Source: Lactobacillus sp. ESL0677 (GTDB lineage Bacteria > Bacillota > Bacilli > Lactobacillales > Lactobacillaceae). From it: DNA of 64,000 bases. The stretch lies in contig NZ_CP113946.1 in assembly GCF_029392875.1 (NCBI RefSeq), positions 682,001 through 746,000 on the forward strand, written 5' to 3'. Positions within the stretch are counted from its first letter, which is position 1; each line of letters starts with the position of its first letter. The notes beneath the pieces are model-generated. The model did no database searches. It worked only from the letters and a program-made list of their open reading frames with translations, and was not told where the DNA came from. This document shows, piece by piece, positions 32,676 through 42,600 of the stretch. Position numbers and translations under genes: made by a program.

Positions 32676-32690
32676 TTGGAAACGATTACT
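32676..32690 (+). promoter_or_regulatory. Candidate cre (CcpA) site upstream of the MFS operon
   Basis: TTGGAAACGATTACT agrees with the WTGNAANCGNWNNCW cre consensus at every position. It lies about 35 bp upstream of the -10 box of the MFS operon (near the expected -35 side), where CcpA could activate or interfere. A chance match is possible. Confidence 0.45.
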
Positions 32691-32724
32691 TTTATAGAAC
32701 CCTTTGCATTTGATGAAAAATTGT

Positions 32725-32764
32725 TATAACATAGCTATTTGTAATAGTTAGCAAGCTAACTATT
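32725..32764 (+). promoter_or_regulatory. -10 box and SlyA/MarR-type palindromic operator of the MFS operon
   Basis: -10 TATAAC at 32725-32730 (with TG-like upstream bases and only a weak -35). Just downstream lies the perfect palindrome ATAGTTAGCAAGCTAACTAT (32744-32763, one more A/T pair outside). It contains TTAGCAAGCTAA, the published SlyA consensus. A MarR-family gene is encoded in the same operon (34196), so autoregulation by occlusion of transcription start is likely. Confidence 0.8.
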
Positions 32765-32782
32765 TTATTTAGGAGGAATTAG

Positions 32783-34192
32783 ATGCAAAGAAAATTAGAC
32801 GCAAAATTAATCTTATCAATTCTTGCAGCAGGCCTGATGTCCTTTTCAGGTGTGTTAATTGAAACGGCAGGTAACATTACCTTTCCTGTTTTAATGAGAG
32901 AGTTTAACGTAAATATGGCAACGGTGCAGTGGATGACGACAGGTTATCTTTTGATTGCTGCAATTATTATGCCGCTGTCAGCTTATTTAAAGAAGAATTT
33001 TAGTTCTAAAAAATTATTCGTGACAGCCGCAATCTTATTTATTATCGGGTTACTGATTGATTCATTGACCACAAAGTCGATGGGCTTTATCTTTTTAGTA
33101 GTTGGTCGGATTGTGCAGGGTGCCGGCGCTGGGATTGCACTACCGTTGATGTTTAACATTATTTTGGAAAGAACGCCACTTGATAAAGTTGGTCTCTTGA
33201 TGGGCATCGGCACAATGATTACGGCGGTAGCCCCAGCCTTAGGGCCAACGTTTGGCGGTCTAGTTGTTAATACCCTCAGCTGGCGGTATATTTTCATCCT
33301 GATTATTCCGGTAATGATTATTTCCTTTATCATGGGTGTTCTGTGCATCACCAAGGATCCATATCCTTTAAGTCATACCAAGCTTGATTGGTCAGGTTTT
33401 ATTGAAATTGCCCTAACTTTTGTTGGCCTAATTTTAGCTTTCAGTAATTTATCAGGGATTTTAGTACGGCCACTAGAATTTGTTGTGCCGCTAGTTATCG
33501 GTTTGATTGCCCTAGTTGTGTTTATTGAGCACTCACTTAAGGTAAAAGAGCCACTGCTAAATATTCGCTTACTGAAGAACAGCAAATTTACTGCTGGCAT
33601 TATTGCCTACTTTATTTTCCAAGTTAATACAGTTGGACTGTCGTTTATTTTGCCGAATTACTTGCAAATTGTAAATGGTGTTTCAGCAATGGTTGCAGGG
33701 TTGCTACTTTTGCCGGGTGGTGCTATTGGTGCAATTGCATCACCAGTCAGTGGACGGATGCTTGATAATTATGGCCCCAGAAAGCCAATTATGACTGGTG
33801 CTTGCTTTGAACTATTGGGCAGCATTATGTTTTGTCTGTTCGCCCAACGTTTTACAGGTGTTAACGTTTTGATTTCTTACTTAGTAATTATGACAGGAAC
33901 TGGTTTAATTATGGGTGATACTATGACTTCATCTTTGAACCTGCTTACTAAGGAAGAAAATGCTGATGGTAATGGCTTGTTCAACATGGTGCAGCAATTT
34001 TCCGGAGCCGTTGGGACGTCAATTGTTTCTGCTATCATGCAATTTGTTCAGCAAATAAGTTCAAAAACAGCGACGGCTGGCAAGCTGATTGATGGTGCTC
34101 AAGTTGGGCTAATTTTCTTATTAATTTTGGTTGTGATTGGCGTATACTTATTACATAAAGCAACAAAAAAGGACAATTTAAGTGAGAATTAA
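32783..34192 (+). CDS. MFS drug exporter of the DHA2 (EmrB/QacA) type
   Basis: 469 residues, about 14 membrane spans. Motifs: LIETAGNITFPVLMREF in TM1 (motif D1 region), VGRIVQGAGAGIALPL (motif B), GIGTMITAVAPALGPTFGG (motif C, antiporter signature), SWRYIFILIIP. Strong AGGAGGAATT ribosome site. It is followed at once by a MarR regulator and preceded by a SlyA-type palindrome, so it is probably an inducible multidrug or toxicant efflux pump. Confidence 0.93.
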   Translation: MQRKLDAKLILSILAAGLMSFSGVLIETAGNITFPVLMREFNVNMATVQWMTTGYLLIAAIIMPLSAYLKKNFSSKKLFVTAAILFIIGLLIDSLTTKSMGFIFLVVGRIVQGAGAGIALPLMFNIILERTPLDKVGLLMGIGTMITAVAPALGPTFGGLVVNTLSWRYIFILIIPVMIISFIMGVLCITKDPYPLSHTKLDWSGFIEIALTFVGLILAFSNLSGILVRPLEFVVPLVIGLIALVVFIEHSLKVKEPLLNIRLLKNSKFTAGIIAYFIFQVNTVGLSFILPNYLQIVNGVSAMVAGLLLLPGGAIGAIASPVSGRMLDNYGPRKPIMTGACFELLGSIMFCLFAQRFTGVNVLISYLVIMTGTGLIMGDTMTSSLNLLTKEENADGNGLFNMVQQFSGAVGTSIVSAIMQFVQQISSKTATAGKLIDGAQVGLIFLLILVVIGVYLLHKATKKDNLSEN

Positions 34193-34195
34193 CTA

Positions 34196-34615
34196 ATGAA
34201 GAGAAATTTTGGTTTAGCTTTGCAGCGAGCACAAAATACCTTTAATCGCAATGTTGATCGTTATGCGCGGACGATTGGTCTAACAGGTACGCAAATGGTG
34301 ATTATTCAGTTTTTAAGTGCGGTACCTAAGGAACAGAAGGTTTATCAAAGAGATATTGAGCATGAATTTAATATTCGCAAGTCGACGGCAACTAATATTT
34401 TGAAGTTGCTGGAGCAAAAAGATTTAATTGCTAAAAAAGCCGACGCGCATGATAGTCGCCTAAAGGAAATTATGTTAACCACAAAGGCAATTGGAATTAA
34501 GCGAGATGCGGCTGCTTATGTTAAACGTTCAGAAGCAAGTGTTGAACGCATTTTAGGTAAAAAATTGTGTGCTGAGGTAACACAAGCTTTGCTTAAGCTA
34601 GATCAAGAATTATAA
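34196..34615 (+). CDS. MarR-family transcriptional regulator
   Basis: 139 residues. Winged-helix core: YARTIGLTGTQMVIIQFLS, QRDIEHEFNIRKSTATNILKLLEQKDLI (recognition helix) and the wing KADAHDSRLKEIMLT with the conserved D-x-R. It sits 3 nt after the MFS stop in the same operon. The predicted ligand-responsive repressor site is the TTAGCAAGCTAA palindrome at 32744-32763. Confidence 0.92.
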   Translation: MKRNFGLALQRAQNTFNRNVDRYARTIGLTGTQMVIIQFLSAVPKEQKVYQRDIEHEFNIRKSTATNILKLLEQKDLIAKKADAHDSRLKEIMLTTKAIGIKRDAAAYVKRSEASVERILGKKLCAEVTQALLKLDQEL

Positions 34616-34627
34616 TTATGTAAAAAA

Positions 34628-34658
34628 GGCACACAGCCGAAACGCTGTGTGCCTTTTT
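34628..34658. terminator. Bidirectional terminator between convergent MarR and TetR genes
   Basis: A 10-bp perfect stem GGCACACAGC / GCTGTGTGCC has A6 before it and T5 after it, serving the MFS-marR operon on the plus strand and the tetR operon on the minus strand. Confidence 0.9.
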
Positions 34659-34663
34659 GATTG

Positions 34664-35245
34664 CTAATTTCTTAAATGACTAGTAAAAACTTTGATGTTT
34701 TTAGTCAAATAATCTTGATCAGAAATTTGAAAATTGGGTCCTGAGTAAGCTAATTTAAAGACGCTGTGACCAAAGTTAAGCAGTAAAAAGTTATTGACTT
34801 CAACCGCAATGTTGATATTATCCGCAATCTCACCGTGTTGGTGCATCTTTTCAAATAATTTGGTATATAAGTTACGTTGCAGTGTGATTAGCTGTCCAAT
34901 TGCTTCCATTAGTTCAGGAAATTGTCGATTTTCACGTAAAGCAATTAAGAAAATACCCTTATGTTGCTCAATGAAATATTGGTAAATACTGACAACACGT
35001 TGAATATCTTTTTCGGAATTGCCGGTCAAAGTAAAGTCGTGACTAACTTTGGTAATTTCATTGGTATATTGCATAATTAATGACCTTAAAATACCTTTTT
35101 TGTCGGTAAAGTGACGAAAAATCGTGCTTTCATTAATCCCTGCCTCTTGGGCAATTTTACGAGTAGTCGTACCCTTATAACCGTAAATTCCGGCTAATTT
35201 GGCGAATGCTGCAATAATTTTTTGGTCAACGTCACTCTTACTCAT
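34664..35245 (-). CDS. TetR-family regulator
   Basis: 193 residues. N-terminal HTH: IIAAFAKLAGIYGYKGTTTRKIAQEAGINESTIFRHFTDKKGIL pattern (about residues 9-52). The C-terminal ligand domain is all helical. Second gene of a minus-strand operon, 11 nt behind the YhgE-type membrane protein. It probably represses that operon through the GCAAGTACTTGC palindrome at 36642-36653. Confidence 0.9.
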   Translation of the reverse strand: MSKSDVDQKIIAAFAKLAGIYGYKGTTTRKIAQEAGINESTIFRHFTDKKGILRSLIMQYTNEITKVSHDFTLTGNSEKDIQRVVSIYQYFIEQHKGIFLIALRENRQFPELMEAIGQLITLQRNLYTKLFEKMHQHGEIADNINIAVEVNNFLLLNFGHSVFKLAYSGPNFQISDQDYLTKNIKVFTSHLRN

Positions 35246-35256
35246 GCTGATCGCTT

Positions 35257-36582
35257 CTAACTAATTTCTTCAAACTTTAACATTGGTTGTTTTTTCATTA
35301 TTGTAACAATTATTAGACTTATTAGTAAAGTGATTATATAAATTGCTGCAAGACCAAGGACGGCAGTTGTAATGCTTGGTCCACCATAAAAGTTGGTATA
35401 ATCACCTAGAATGCCGTAATAAAGTGGGATAATATAGTGGATTGCTTTAAAGAATGGGTTCATCGTGACTACTGGCATCATGCCAGCACCAGCGACAATT
35501 TGTAACATTGTAATAATGACGTTAATAACTGCGCCGATCTGTCCTAGTAAGAAATAGAAAATTCCGGTAAAGTTAAAACTGGCACAGACTAAGAGAAAAT
35601 GTACAAGCCACAAGTTCATAAAGTTAGTGGTTGGCACATTGACAAATTTCATGGTAATAAAGGATGTAATTAGAGTTGAAAATGCTGCCACTAAAATGTA
35701 GGTGATTTCCAAGTTAATGAATGATTTGAAACGGCCAATTTCTTTAGCGAATTTGGCGTAAGTACCATATAGGGTTAATGAGGCCATCATGGTACCGAGA
35801 TAGAGTGCTAAAATAGCGAAAAATGGTGCCATAGCATAATTAATTCCTGTTGGTAATTTATGTTGGCGGTGTAGTTGCTCACTTACAGCTTCTTTAGTTG
35901 GTTTTGCCTGAGCTTTCGCTTGAGCAATAATTTGTTTTTCTTGTTGTTGGGCTTTTTTGCGAGTTGCTAGCTTTTGCCCCGCGACTTTTTGCTTTAATTG
36001 AGCAGTAAGCTTTGGTTGCATAGCAGCTGGACTAGTGGCAATTTGTTGTTTAGCTTGGGCTATTTCAAGTTGTGCTTGCTGCTCTTGCTTGAGCAAGTTA
36101 CGCTTGAGCGTTTTTAATTTTGGTGCAGCGATTTGTATTACTGCCTTTTGGGTACTAATTTTTTTGTTTAACGAAGCAGCAACAGATTGAGCCGTTGATT
36201 TCATCGCAGCGGTGACCGTTGACTGGTTAGAATCATTGATGTAGAAATGCAGTTGAGCCGAACGATTTTGACTGGCTTTTTTAGCAAAATCTCGAGGAAT
36301 ATCAATAATTAGGTAGGTAGTTCTCTGGTCGAGATCAGTTTTTGCTTGGCTTAAATTTTTAGTTTCATTAATCGTATCAAAAGGTAAATTCTTTTTTAAT
36401 TGGCGAGCGATTGTCTTACTGTGTGTATCTTGATTAACAATCGTGATTGGCAATTTATCAACGTTAGTTGGCATGGCGTGATAGCCAAAAAAGTAAATGG
36501 CAAAGACCAAAATACCATAGAGTAGGGTAACTAAAGTCGCAAGTAGTGGTCCGCGACTAGTAATAAATTTTTTGAATTTCAT
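35257..36582 (-). CDS. YhgE/Pip-like membrane protein (ABC-2 permease-like fold)
   Basis: 441 residues from the ATG at 36582, preceded by GAAAGAGAGA; an in-frame ATG at 36645 lies upstream within the operator/promoter region and is rejected. There is one N-terminal membrane span (GPLLATLVTLLYGILVFAIY). A large extracytoplasmic part follows, including a Gln/Lys/Ala-rich coiled-coil-like stretch (about 175-245). About five or six C-terminal spans complete the protein. This is the layout of YhgE/Pip and ABC-2 type exporters (DUF3533-like). With a co-transcribed TetR regulator it probably acts in efflux or membrane stress. No ATPase partner is adjacent. Confidence 0.8.
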   Translation of the reverse strand: MKFKKFITSRGPLLATLVTLLYGILVFAIYFFGYHAMPTNVDKLPITIVNQDTHSKTIARQLKKNLPFDTINETKNLSQAKTDLDQRTTYLIIDIPRDFAKKASQNRSAQLHFYINDSNQSTVTAAMKSTAQSVAASLNKKISTQKAVIQIAAPKLKTLKRNLLKQEQQAQLEIAQAKQQIATSPAAMQPKLTAQLKQKVAGQKLATRKKAQQQEKQIIAQAKAQAKPTKEAVSEQLHRQHKLPTGINYAMAPFFAILALYLGTMMASLTLYGTYAKFAKEIGRFKSFINLEITYILVAAFSTLITSFITMKFVNVPTTNFMNLWLVHFLLVCASFNFTGIFYFLLGQIGAVINVIITMLQIVAGAGMMPVVTMNPFFKAIHYIIPLYYGILGDYTNFYGGPSITTAVLGLAAIYIITLLISLIIVTIMKKQPMLKFEEIS

Positions 36583-36616
36583 TATAAAAATCTCTCTTTC
36601 TAAATTGTATTTGTTG

Positions 36617-36653
36617 ATAGTAACATGATTTTTATCAGCGTGCAAGTACTTGC
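36617..36653 (-). promoter_or_regulatory. Promoter and TetR-type palindrome of the YhgE-tetR operon
   Basis: On the minus strand: -35 TTGCAC (36645-36640), 17-bp spacer, -10 TACTAT (36622-36617). The perfect 12-bp palindrome GCAAGTACTTGC (36642-36653) overlaps the -35 box, where a TetR repressor would block RNA polymerase. Confidence 0.75.
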
Positions 36654-36729
36654 TTGCAAAATTGGTTAAATATGCTTTAATAAAAAAGTAAGTTATAATT
36701 AAGTAATAAACTTACAGGAGGTATTTATC

Positions 36730-37956
36730 ATGGAACAAGAACAAAAGATGCAAATTTTGCAAGACTTAGTAGCTTTGCATTCCGTTAACGGGGATGAGTT
36801 ACCAGTTGCCAAGTATCTAAAGAAATTGCTTGATCAAGCAGGGATTAAAAATAAGATTTTACCATTAAAAGATGATGCTAATCGGGCTAACTTGGTAGCT
36901 GAATTGGGAACAGGTAAGCCAATTTTGGTTGTTTCTGGTCACATGGACACGGTTGACGTTAACAAAGATAATTGGCAGACTGATCCATTCAAGGTTACTA
37001 AAAAAGGTGACAAGCTATATGGCCGTGGGACAACTGATATGAAGGCTGGTCTTGCCGCAATGGTGATTGCTATGGTGGAATTAAAAGAGAGCGGTGCAGA
37101 AATTCCTGGGACCATTCGACTTTTAGCAACTGCGGGTGAAGAAGTTGGTCAACCAGGTGCTGAGGAATTGCAAAAGCAAGGCTATGTTGATGATGCCGAT
37201 GCTCTACTGATTGGTGAGCCATCTGGTTTGTTTAGAACGGTTTTTGCTAATAAGGGTGAATTGGATCTGACGATTTCTTCAGAAGGTAAAACTGCTCACA
37301 GTTCAATGCCATTCTTGGGTAATAATGCTGTTGAACATTTACTTAATGTCTTAGATGCGATTAAGAAGCGGATTAAGGAATTAACTGCTGGTGTTAAGAA
37401 TGACGTCTTGGGTGAAACCGTCTTTAACATTGATACGATTAAGGGTGGAAACCAAGTGAATGCCATTCCTAATCATGCCGAAGCTGAACTTAACTTGCGG
37501 ACAATTCCAGAATTAGCTAACCCGAAGATCTTGCAAGAGTTCCAAGCAGTAATTGATAATTACAATAATTCAACTAATGGTCACATCAAGATGAGTGTTG
37601 ACATGGATATTATTCCAATTATTGGTGACCGTGATTCTAAATTATTGCAGGTTGTCCAAGCTGCTGGTCAATCTTATGTGGCTAAGCAGGAAGTGCCAAA
37701 AGAGCAGTTAGCCTTGATGCAAAAAGAAGCCCAAATGGCTAATACTGAATACCATGAAGGTGGCTTTTTAACTGAAGGTGTGTCTGGCGGGACTGATGGT
37801 TCCAAATTCTTGATTAACCACCCAACTGGCTTTGCATACTTAATGTATGGGCCGGGTAGTGATACACCGCACCAAGATAATGAATATGTTTCTGAACAAA
37901 TGTATTTGGATTTCGTGGATATTTACAAGCAGATTTTTACTAATTACGGTAAATAA
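36730..37956 (+). CDS. M20-family metallopeptidase/deacylase (ArgE/DapE type)
   Basis: 408 residues. Metal-site motifs SGHMDTVD (His/Asp near residues 75-77), GRGTTDMKAGLAAM (bridging Asp) and ATAGEEVGQPG (catalytic Glu pair) are intact. GGNQVNAIPNHAE marks the lid/dimerisation domain. Family members deacylate N-acyl amino acids or N-succinyl-diaminopimelate, or cleave dipeptides; the substrate is not decidable. AGGAGG ribosome site. The upstream region has TATAAT (36694-36699) inside an inverted repeat GTAAGTT / AACTTAC. Confidence 0.9.
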   Translation: MEQEQKMQILQDLVALHSVNGDELPVAKYLKKLLDQAGIKNKILPLKDDANRANLVAELGTGKPILVVSGHMDTVDVNKDNWQTDPFKVTKKGDKLYGRGTTDMKAGLAAMVIAMVELKESGAEIPGTIRLLATAGEEVGQPGAEELQKQGYVDDADALLIGEPSGLFRTVFANKGELDLTISSEGKTAHSSMPFLGNNAVEHLLNVLDAIKKRIKELTAGVKNDVLGETVFNIDTIKGGNQVNAIPNHAEAELNLRTIPELANPKILQEFQAVIDNYNNSTNGHIKMSVDMDIIPIIGDRDSKLLQVVQAAGQSYVAKQEVPKEQLALMQKEAQMANTEYHEGGFLTEGVSGGTDGSKFLINHPTGFAYLMYGPGSDTPHQDNEYVSEQMYLDFVDIYKQIFTNYGK

Positions 37957-37973
37957 TGATTATTAAACAGTAC

Positions 37974-37999
37974 AGGCAGTTGCTTGGACTGCTTTTTTT
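37974..37999 (+). terminator. Terminator after the M20 peptidase gene
   Basis: AGGCAGT (37974-37980) / ACTGCTT (37988-37994), 7 bp with one G-U pair, continues into a T-run. Confidence 0.75.
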
Positions 38000-38074
38000 G
38001 TCTAAATCTTAAGAAAGTTAATCGTTTGGGTTGGATTATGCTGTAAAAACAGTAGTGGTCTGTTACACTGCTAT

Positions 38075-38830
38075 ATGGTGATGAAAATGGAAAATAAGGC
38101 GATTGACGTTGGCGTTTTAGCCGCAAAAATTTTAATCGAATCTGGCTCAGAAATGTGGCGTGTGGAAGATACTACTAAACGAATTATTGATCATGCCGCT
38201 AGTAGTAATGCTGAAGCCTTTACTAGCCTGACAGGTGTGCTAGTTAGCTTAAAGAACGCGTCGTATACGCGGTTTATTCAAATTGAAAAGCGTGGCATTA
38301 ACATGTTGCGGATTAACGGGGTAAACCGGCTTTCACGGCAGTATACTGCTGATAAAATTACATTAGATGAGCTTGAAGCGGGGTTAATTAAAGTTCAAAA
38401 TGAAAAGCCACAATTTCCTATCTGGGTTCAGACACTTGCTGCGGGATTTGAAGGTGCCTTTTTTATGTTTATTTTCACGCAAACGTATGATTGGCGTGAT
38501 TTCCCGTTAGCATTTGTTGCTGGTGCTTTGGGTTATTATGTGACGCTGTTTTTGTCGTCGCGTGTGCGCATTCGTTTTATTAGTGAATTTTTTGGTGCGT
38601 TAGCAATTGGCTTGTGTACAGTAATTGGCGTTCATTTTCATTTAGGTTTTAACGTGCAGAATATTATTATTGGGGCAATCATGCCGCCGGTGCCGGGGAT
38701 TCCAATGATTATTTCGGTGCGTGACATTTTTGAAGGTAACTTACTCTCAGGGCTTGAACGCATGATGGAATGTTTAATCACGTTGAGCGCTTTGGCGTTT
38801 GGCATAGGTGTTGTGCTGCATTACATGTAG
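38075..38830 (+). CDS. Threonine/serine exporter, large subunit (ThrE N-terminal domain)
   Basis: 251 residues. N-terminal cytosolic part: AAKILIESGSEMWRVEDTTKRI (the ThrE motif with the conserved E-x2-R-VE) and a hydrolase-like segment. About five membrane spans follow (LAAGFEGAFFMFIF, FVAGALGYYVTLFL, IMPPVPGIPMI). There are three closely spaced in-frame ATGs (38075, 38081, 38087) and no strong ribosome site, so the exact start is uncertain. It works with the 145-residue partner downstream. Confidence 0.88.
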   Translation: MVMKMENKAIDVGVLAAKILIESGSEMWRVEDTTKRIIDHAASSNAEAFTSLTGVLVSLKNASYTRFIQIEKRGINMLRINGVNRLSRQYTADKITLDELEAGLIKVQNEKPQFPIWVQTLAAGFEGAFFMFIFTQTYDWRDFPLAFVAGALGYYVTLFLSSRVRIRFISEFFGALAIGLCTVIGVHFHLGFNVQNIIIGAIMPPVPGIPMIISVRDIFEGNLLSGLERMMECLITLSALAFGIGVVLHYM

Positions 38831-38848
38831 CGGAAAGGACAAACAATA

Positions 38849-39286
38849 ATGACTTTTTATCATTTTATAATTCAAGTTCTTTTCAGCTATTTAGGAACGG
38901 TAATGTTTGATCTTTTTATCAATTTACCCAAAAAGGCGCTTAACATTTCAGGTGCAATTGGCTGTGTGGGCTGGCTCGTGTATTGGTTTATCTATGAATT
39001 TGGTCTGGGGGCAATTTTAGCGAATTTTATCGCTGCCTTTGTCGTTGGCAGTTTAGGAATTATTTTTGCTGTTAAAAAGAAGATGCCTAGTACGATGTTT
39101 GTTAGTGGGTTAGTGCCGCTCGTCCCCGGGGCTAGCGGTTATCAGGCCTTGGCAGCGATGATTGGTCACTCGCCAATGGTTGCCGTACAAAAAACAATTC
39201 ATGTTGGGATGGTTGCTGGGGCAATTGCTTTGGGTTACGTTTTTTCTCAAGTAGTTGTAGAACTAATGCATCAAAAAAAGCGCTAA
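38849..39286 (+). CDS. Threonine/serine exporter, small subunit (ThrE C-terminal domain)
   Basis: 145 residues with four or five membrane spans. VSGLVPLVPGASGYQALAAM mirrors the P-x-V-P-G motif of the larger half. In Corynebacterium both halves are one protein; a split pair is usual in lactobacilli. GGAAAGGAC ribosome site, 18 nt after the large subunit. Confidence 0.9.
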   Translation: MTFYHFIIQVLFSYLGTVMFDLFINLPKKALNISGAIGCVGWLVYWFIYEFGLGAILANFIAAFVVGSLGIIFAVKKKMPSTMFVSGLVPLVPGASGYQALAAMIGHSPMVAVQKTIHVGMVAGAIALGYVFSQVVVELMHQKKR

Positions 39287-39386
39287 GTAATTTTGTTTAC
39301 AAAAAAGATGATTGTATATTATTAATTTATTTTAATAGAAAATATTAATTTTTGTAATTTTTAAAATAATTGTTAATTATTAAAAA

Positions 39387-39425
39387 AATAAGCATTATTT
39401 CGGTTAGAAGTAATGCTTATTTTTT
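39387..39425 (+). terminator. Terminator after the ThrE-type operon
   Basis: A perfect 11-bp stem AATAAGCATTA / TAATGCTTATT is followed by TTTTG, about 100 nt after the stop. Confidence 0.8.
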
Positions 39426-39637
39426 GTTCTGTACTTAGAGCCTCAAGGAATCTTTTGAATGTTATTTTTTATCTAACTAAATACATGTGAGAGTTGGAAT
39501 AAGGGTAATATTACTGTTGTCTAATTTTGTTATATATGAGCATAGTGTTTGTATAAAGCTGATTTAGGGTCTACTATTAGTTTTGTAAGCACTATCAGAT
39601 AGAAACTAGATTTTCTAATAAATAAGAGGGTAGAAAT
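39426..39637 (+). other. Leader region of the 2,916-residue adhesin
   Basis: 212 bp, AT-rich. TATAAA at 39552-39557 with TTGTTA at 39527-39532 (19-bp spacing) is a possible weak promoter. CTACTATTAGTT (39571-39582) recurs in the leader of the giant SRRP (17271-17282). No small gene is seen. Confidence 0.35.
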
Positions 39638-42600
39638 ATGCTGGGAAAAAATAATTTCAAAGAAAGACTAAGAAAAACAGAGATGCAGGCCAAAAAGGAT
39701 CGCTTCTCAATACGGAAATTAACTGTGGGAACAGCTTCTGTATTACTTGGTTTTAGCTTTATGGCGATGAGCAGCCAAACTACTAAAGCAGATGTGATTT
39801 CTTCGAAGTCTGAAACTGAAGTTCAAACAAACAAAGATATTACTACTACTTCGGAAGACAAGCAGGATACTAAGCAAAACTTAGCTACTTATTCAGGCTT
39901 GAGCTCGTTTTTAAAGAGCAGTGATACTAAAGAAAATGAGCAAAAACCGACTGAGTCAGCACAGACCACGCCGACAGCTAAACCAGCTGAAACTGATACT
40001 TCGACTGCTCAAGCAACAGCTAACAAGGAGCCAGCAACTACTGATACGGCTGCACAACCGGTACAGTCTGACGCGGCAACAGCTAAGCCTGTTGTTACAA
40101 CTCCAACTAAAATAAAGCCAGCTGCTCAAGGTGATGACACAGATGCGGCCACCTGGGAAGACTTTACAAATGCTTTGAAAGATGAAAATATTACAACGAT
40201 TAATCTGACGGCTGATATTACAGCAACAGATAATAATCAAAAATATACGATTACAACTGATAAAGTGATTAATGGGGCTAGCCATACTTTAAATATTGGC
40301 TCAAATATTATTCAGGATGATTACTATCAATATGGGATAACTTTTAACGACTTAAAGTTAATGGGAATGAAGCCGAATGATGATCCGGCATTATTTAACT
40401 TTTATGGTTACGACAACAATAAGGCGGTCACATTAAATAATGTTGAAAGTGATAATGTTAGTTACGATGCCTTAATTAATTTTATAAATAACGTTACTTT
40501 GAATTACAACACAGATGGCAATATCTTTAGTGATTATGCGGAACCAACTGCTAATGATGGTTCAAACGTCAAAATTAATTTTGCACCGACTGTTGAAACA
40601 TCTTCCAGTTTTATCTGCGATATTTTTATCATTCAAGATAACGCAACTGTTAATGCTGAAATTGCCAACACTAATAGTGCGTTGCGGGGAACAGGAACAA
40701 TTGATGATGGTCGAATTGAAGTTGGGGCTAATTCAACGTTTAATCTGACAATCGATCCCACGGTTAACTTTCTTTATCGCGTTGATGAGGGCATTCCACC
40801 GTTAGACTTGAAGCTATATGAAGGCTCTACCACAATTATTAAAAATAATGCTTCTGATAATGGCGTTAATCCAGGAGAAGATAATCAATTAAATTTAGTT
40901 GCTGATACACCAAAATTATTTGAGTTAATTAGCAGTGGCGGTGATGTCAATAACTTTAACTTCCCAATGACCGATATTTCGGGTGCTAAGATGGGGATGA
41001 TCACTGATCATTACAAGTGGATTATCCAAGATTCAGATAATGCTAACATTATTGATCCTAATTTGACAGATAAGCAAATGAAAATCTTGGCTAACCCAAC
41101 TTTGCCAGAGAATATTCTGCTGGAAGGTAAGGCCGACAAGACTTTTCAAGATTTAAGTACTAAAGATGATTTCCAAACGGTTATTCAAAGTCAAGGCGGC
41201 TTTAATGGGTCGGCTGGATTTGCCTTAGGAACAGACCTCTATGATGGCTGGAAGAAGACTGATGCCGGCCGCTACAATATTTCTAGTAATAAAATTTCCA
41301 TCCACCAAGGCCAAACAAGTGCAGTTGGTGGTGCCCAAGATAAGTTAAATGCTGTTGATGGCAAAGATAATACTGCGACCACGATTGCTAGTTTGCTAGA
41401 GCTTGATGATAGTATTAGTTCCGGTAACAAGACGATTACAGGAGTTGCTTGGGTGCCAAATATGGCGATGGATAGTCAAGGCAATTTAACTAGCGGCGGT
41501 CTCATTAAAGATGATGCTGGTAATTTAGCTGAAAGCATTAATCCAGTTGGTCCAGAAGATAATCAGTTGGGCAATGCCGTCATTCGGGTAACTTATGGCG
41601 ATGGCACAACAGATGATATTCCGGTAACTTTAGATGTGGTTACTGCTATATCTTCTGGTGATGTGCAGCAGGTTGCACACGGCGAGCTGCCAACTGCCAC
41701 TCAAGCTGAGGATGCCGTGGCTTTTGACGGGGATGCTAGCAACTTAGACCCAACTTATGAATGGTATAAGGCAGATGGTTCAGGACCGTTAGAGGTCAGT
41801 GACTTGACCCCAGGAGCAATTAATGACGTTAAAGTCTTGGTAACTTATCATCATCGTGATGGCCAAGCTGATGGTACGCAGTTGGTAGATGCTAAAGTGG
41901 CAATGGGCGATACACAGGCCAACTCATCTGGAGTTACTGCTGGAACCGGTCCAGTTGTGGTCCATGCTGCTGATATTCCTAGCGAAAATGATCCGCTTGT
42001 ACCTGATTTTACCGATAAAACTAAGTGGAGTTCATACCTAGCTGGTGACTTAACTAATGTTACTAGTGTTAACTGGGATGATGAGACTGATGTTGCAAGC
42101 ATTATTAACGGCACAACTGGTGAAAAGACTGGAAAGCTGCGTTTAACATTTAGTGACGGTTCAACTAAGGAAATTGATGATATACGAGTTAACGTGCTTG
42201 GCGGTGAAAAAGACACTACTAAGACAACTACAACACCAAATGGGCTTGTTCCTTCAGTTGACCAGGCTAAAGATGCACTTAAAGACGCCGCAGATTTAAC
42301 TACTAATTTAAATGATGCTGGTTACGACGTTGATTATTCTTGGGCAAAAGATGACCAGGGTACGCCAATGGACAATGGTTATGTTACTTATAGCGAGCAG
42401 CAGCCAAATAAGACAGTTCCAGGTTATGTTGTTTTAACTTATTACAAGAAGGGAGCAGAACATACCCCTGAAAATGTTGACGGTAAGCAAATTATTCCCG
42501 TTGATGTCACAATTAATAAACAAGAAACCAATTTATATCACGCCCAATTAGCTGGCTCTGGTCAAGATTCTCAAGGAGTTGCGGTAGCCAAAGGGACAAC

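Noticed and set aside
36583..36645. Longer N-terminus for the YhgE-type protein
   Set aside because: The extension would be translated from the promoter/operator region; the ATG at 36582 gives the expected start before the first membrane span.
17271..39582. Shared 12-mer CTACTATTAGTT in the leaders of the giant SRRP (17271) and giant adhesin (39571)
   Set aside because: Spacing to the nearest -10-like box differs (about 19 against 24 bp) and the sequence is A/T-rich; chance cannot be excluded.
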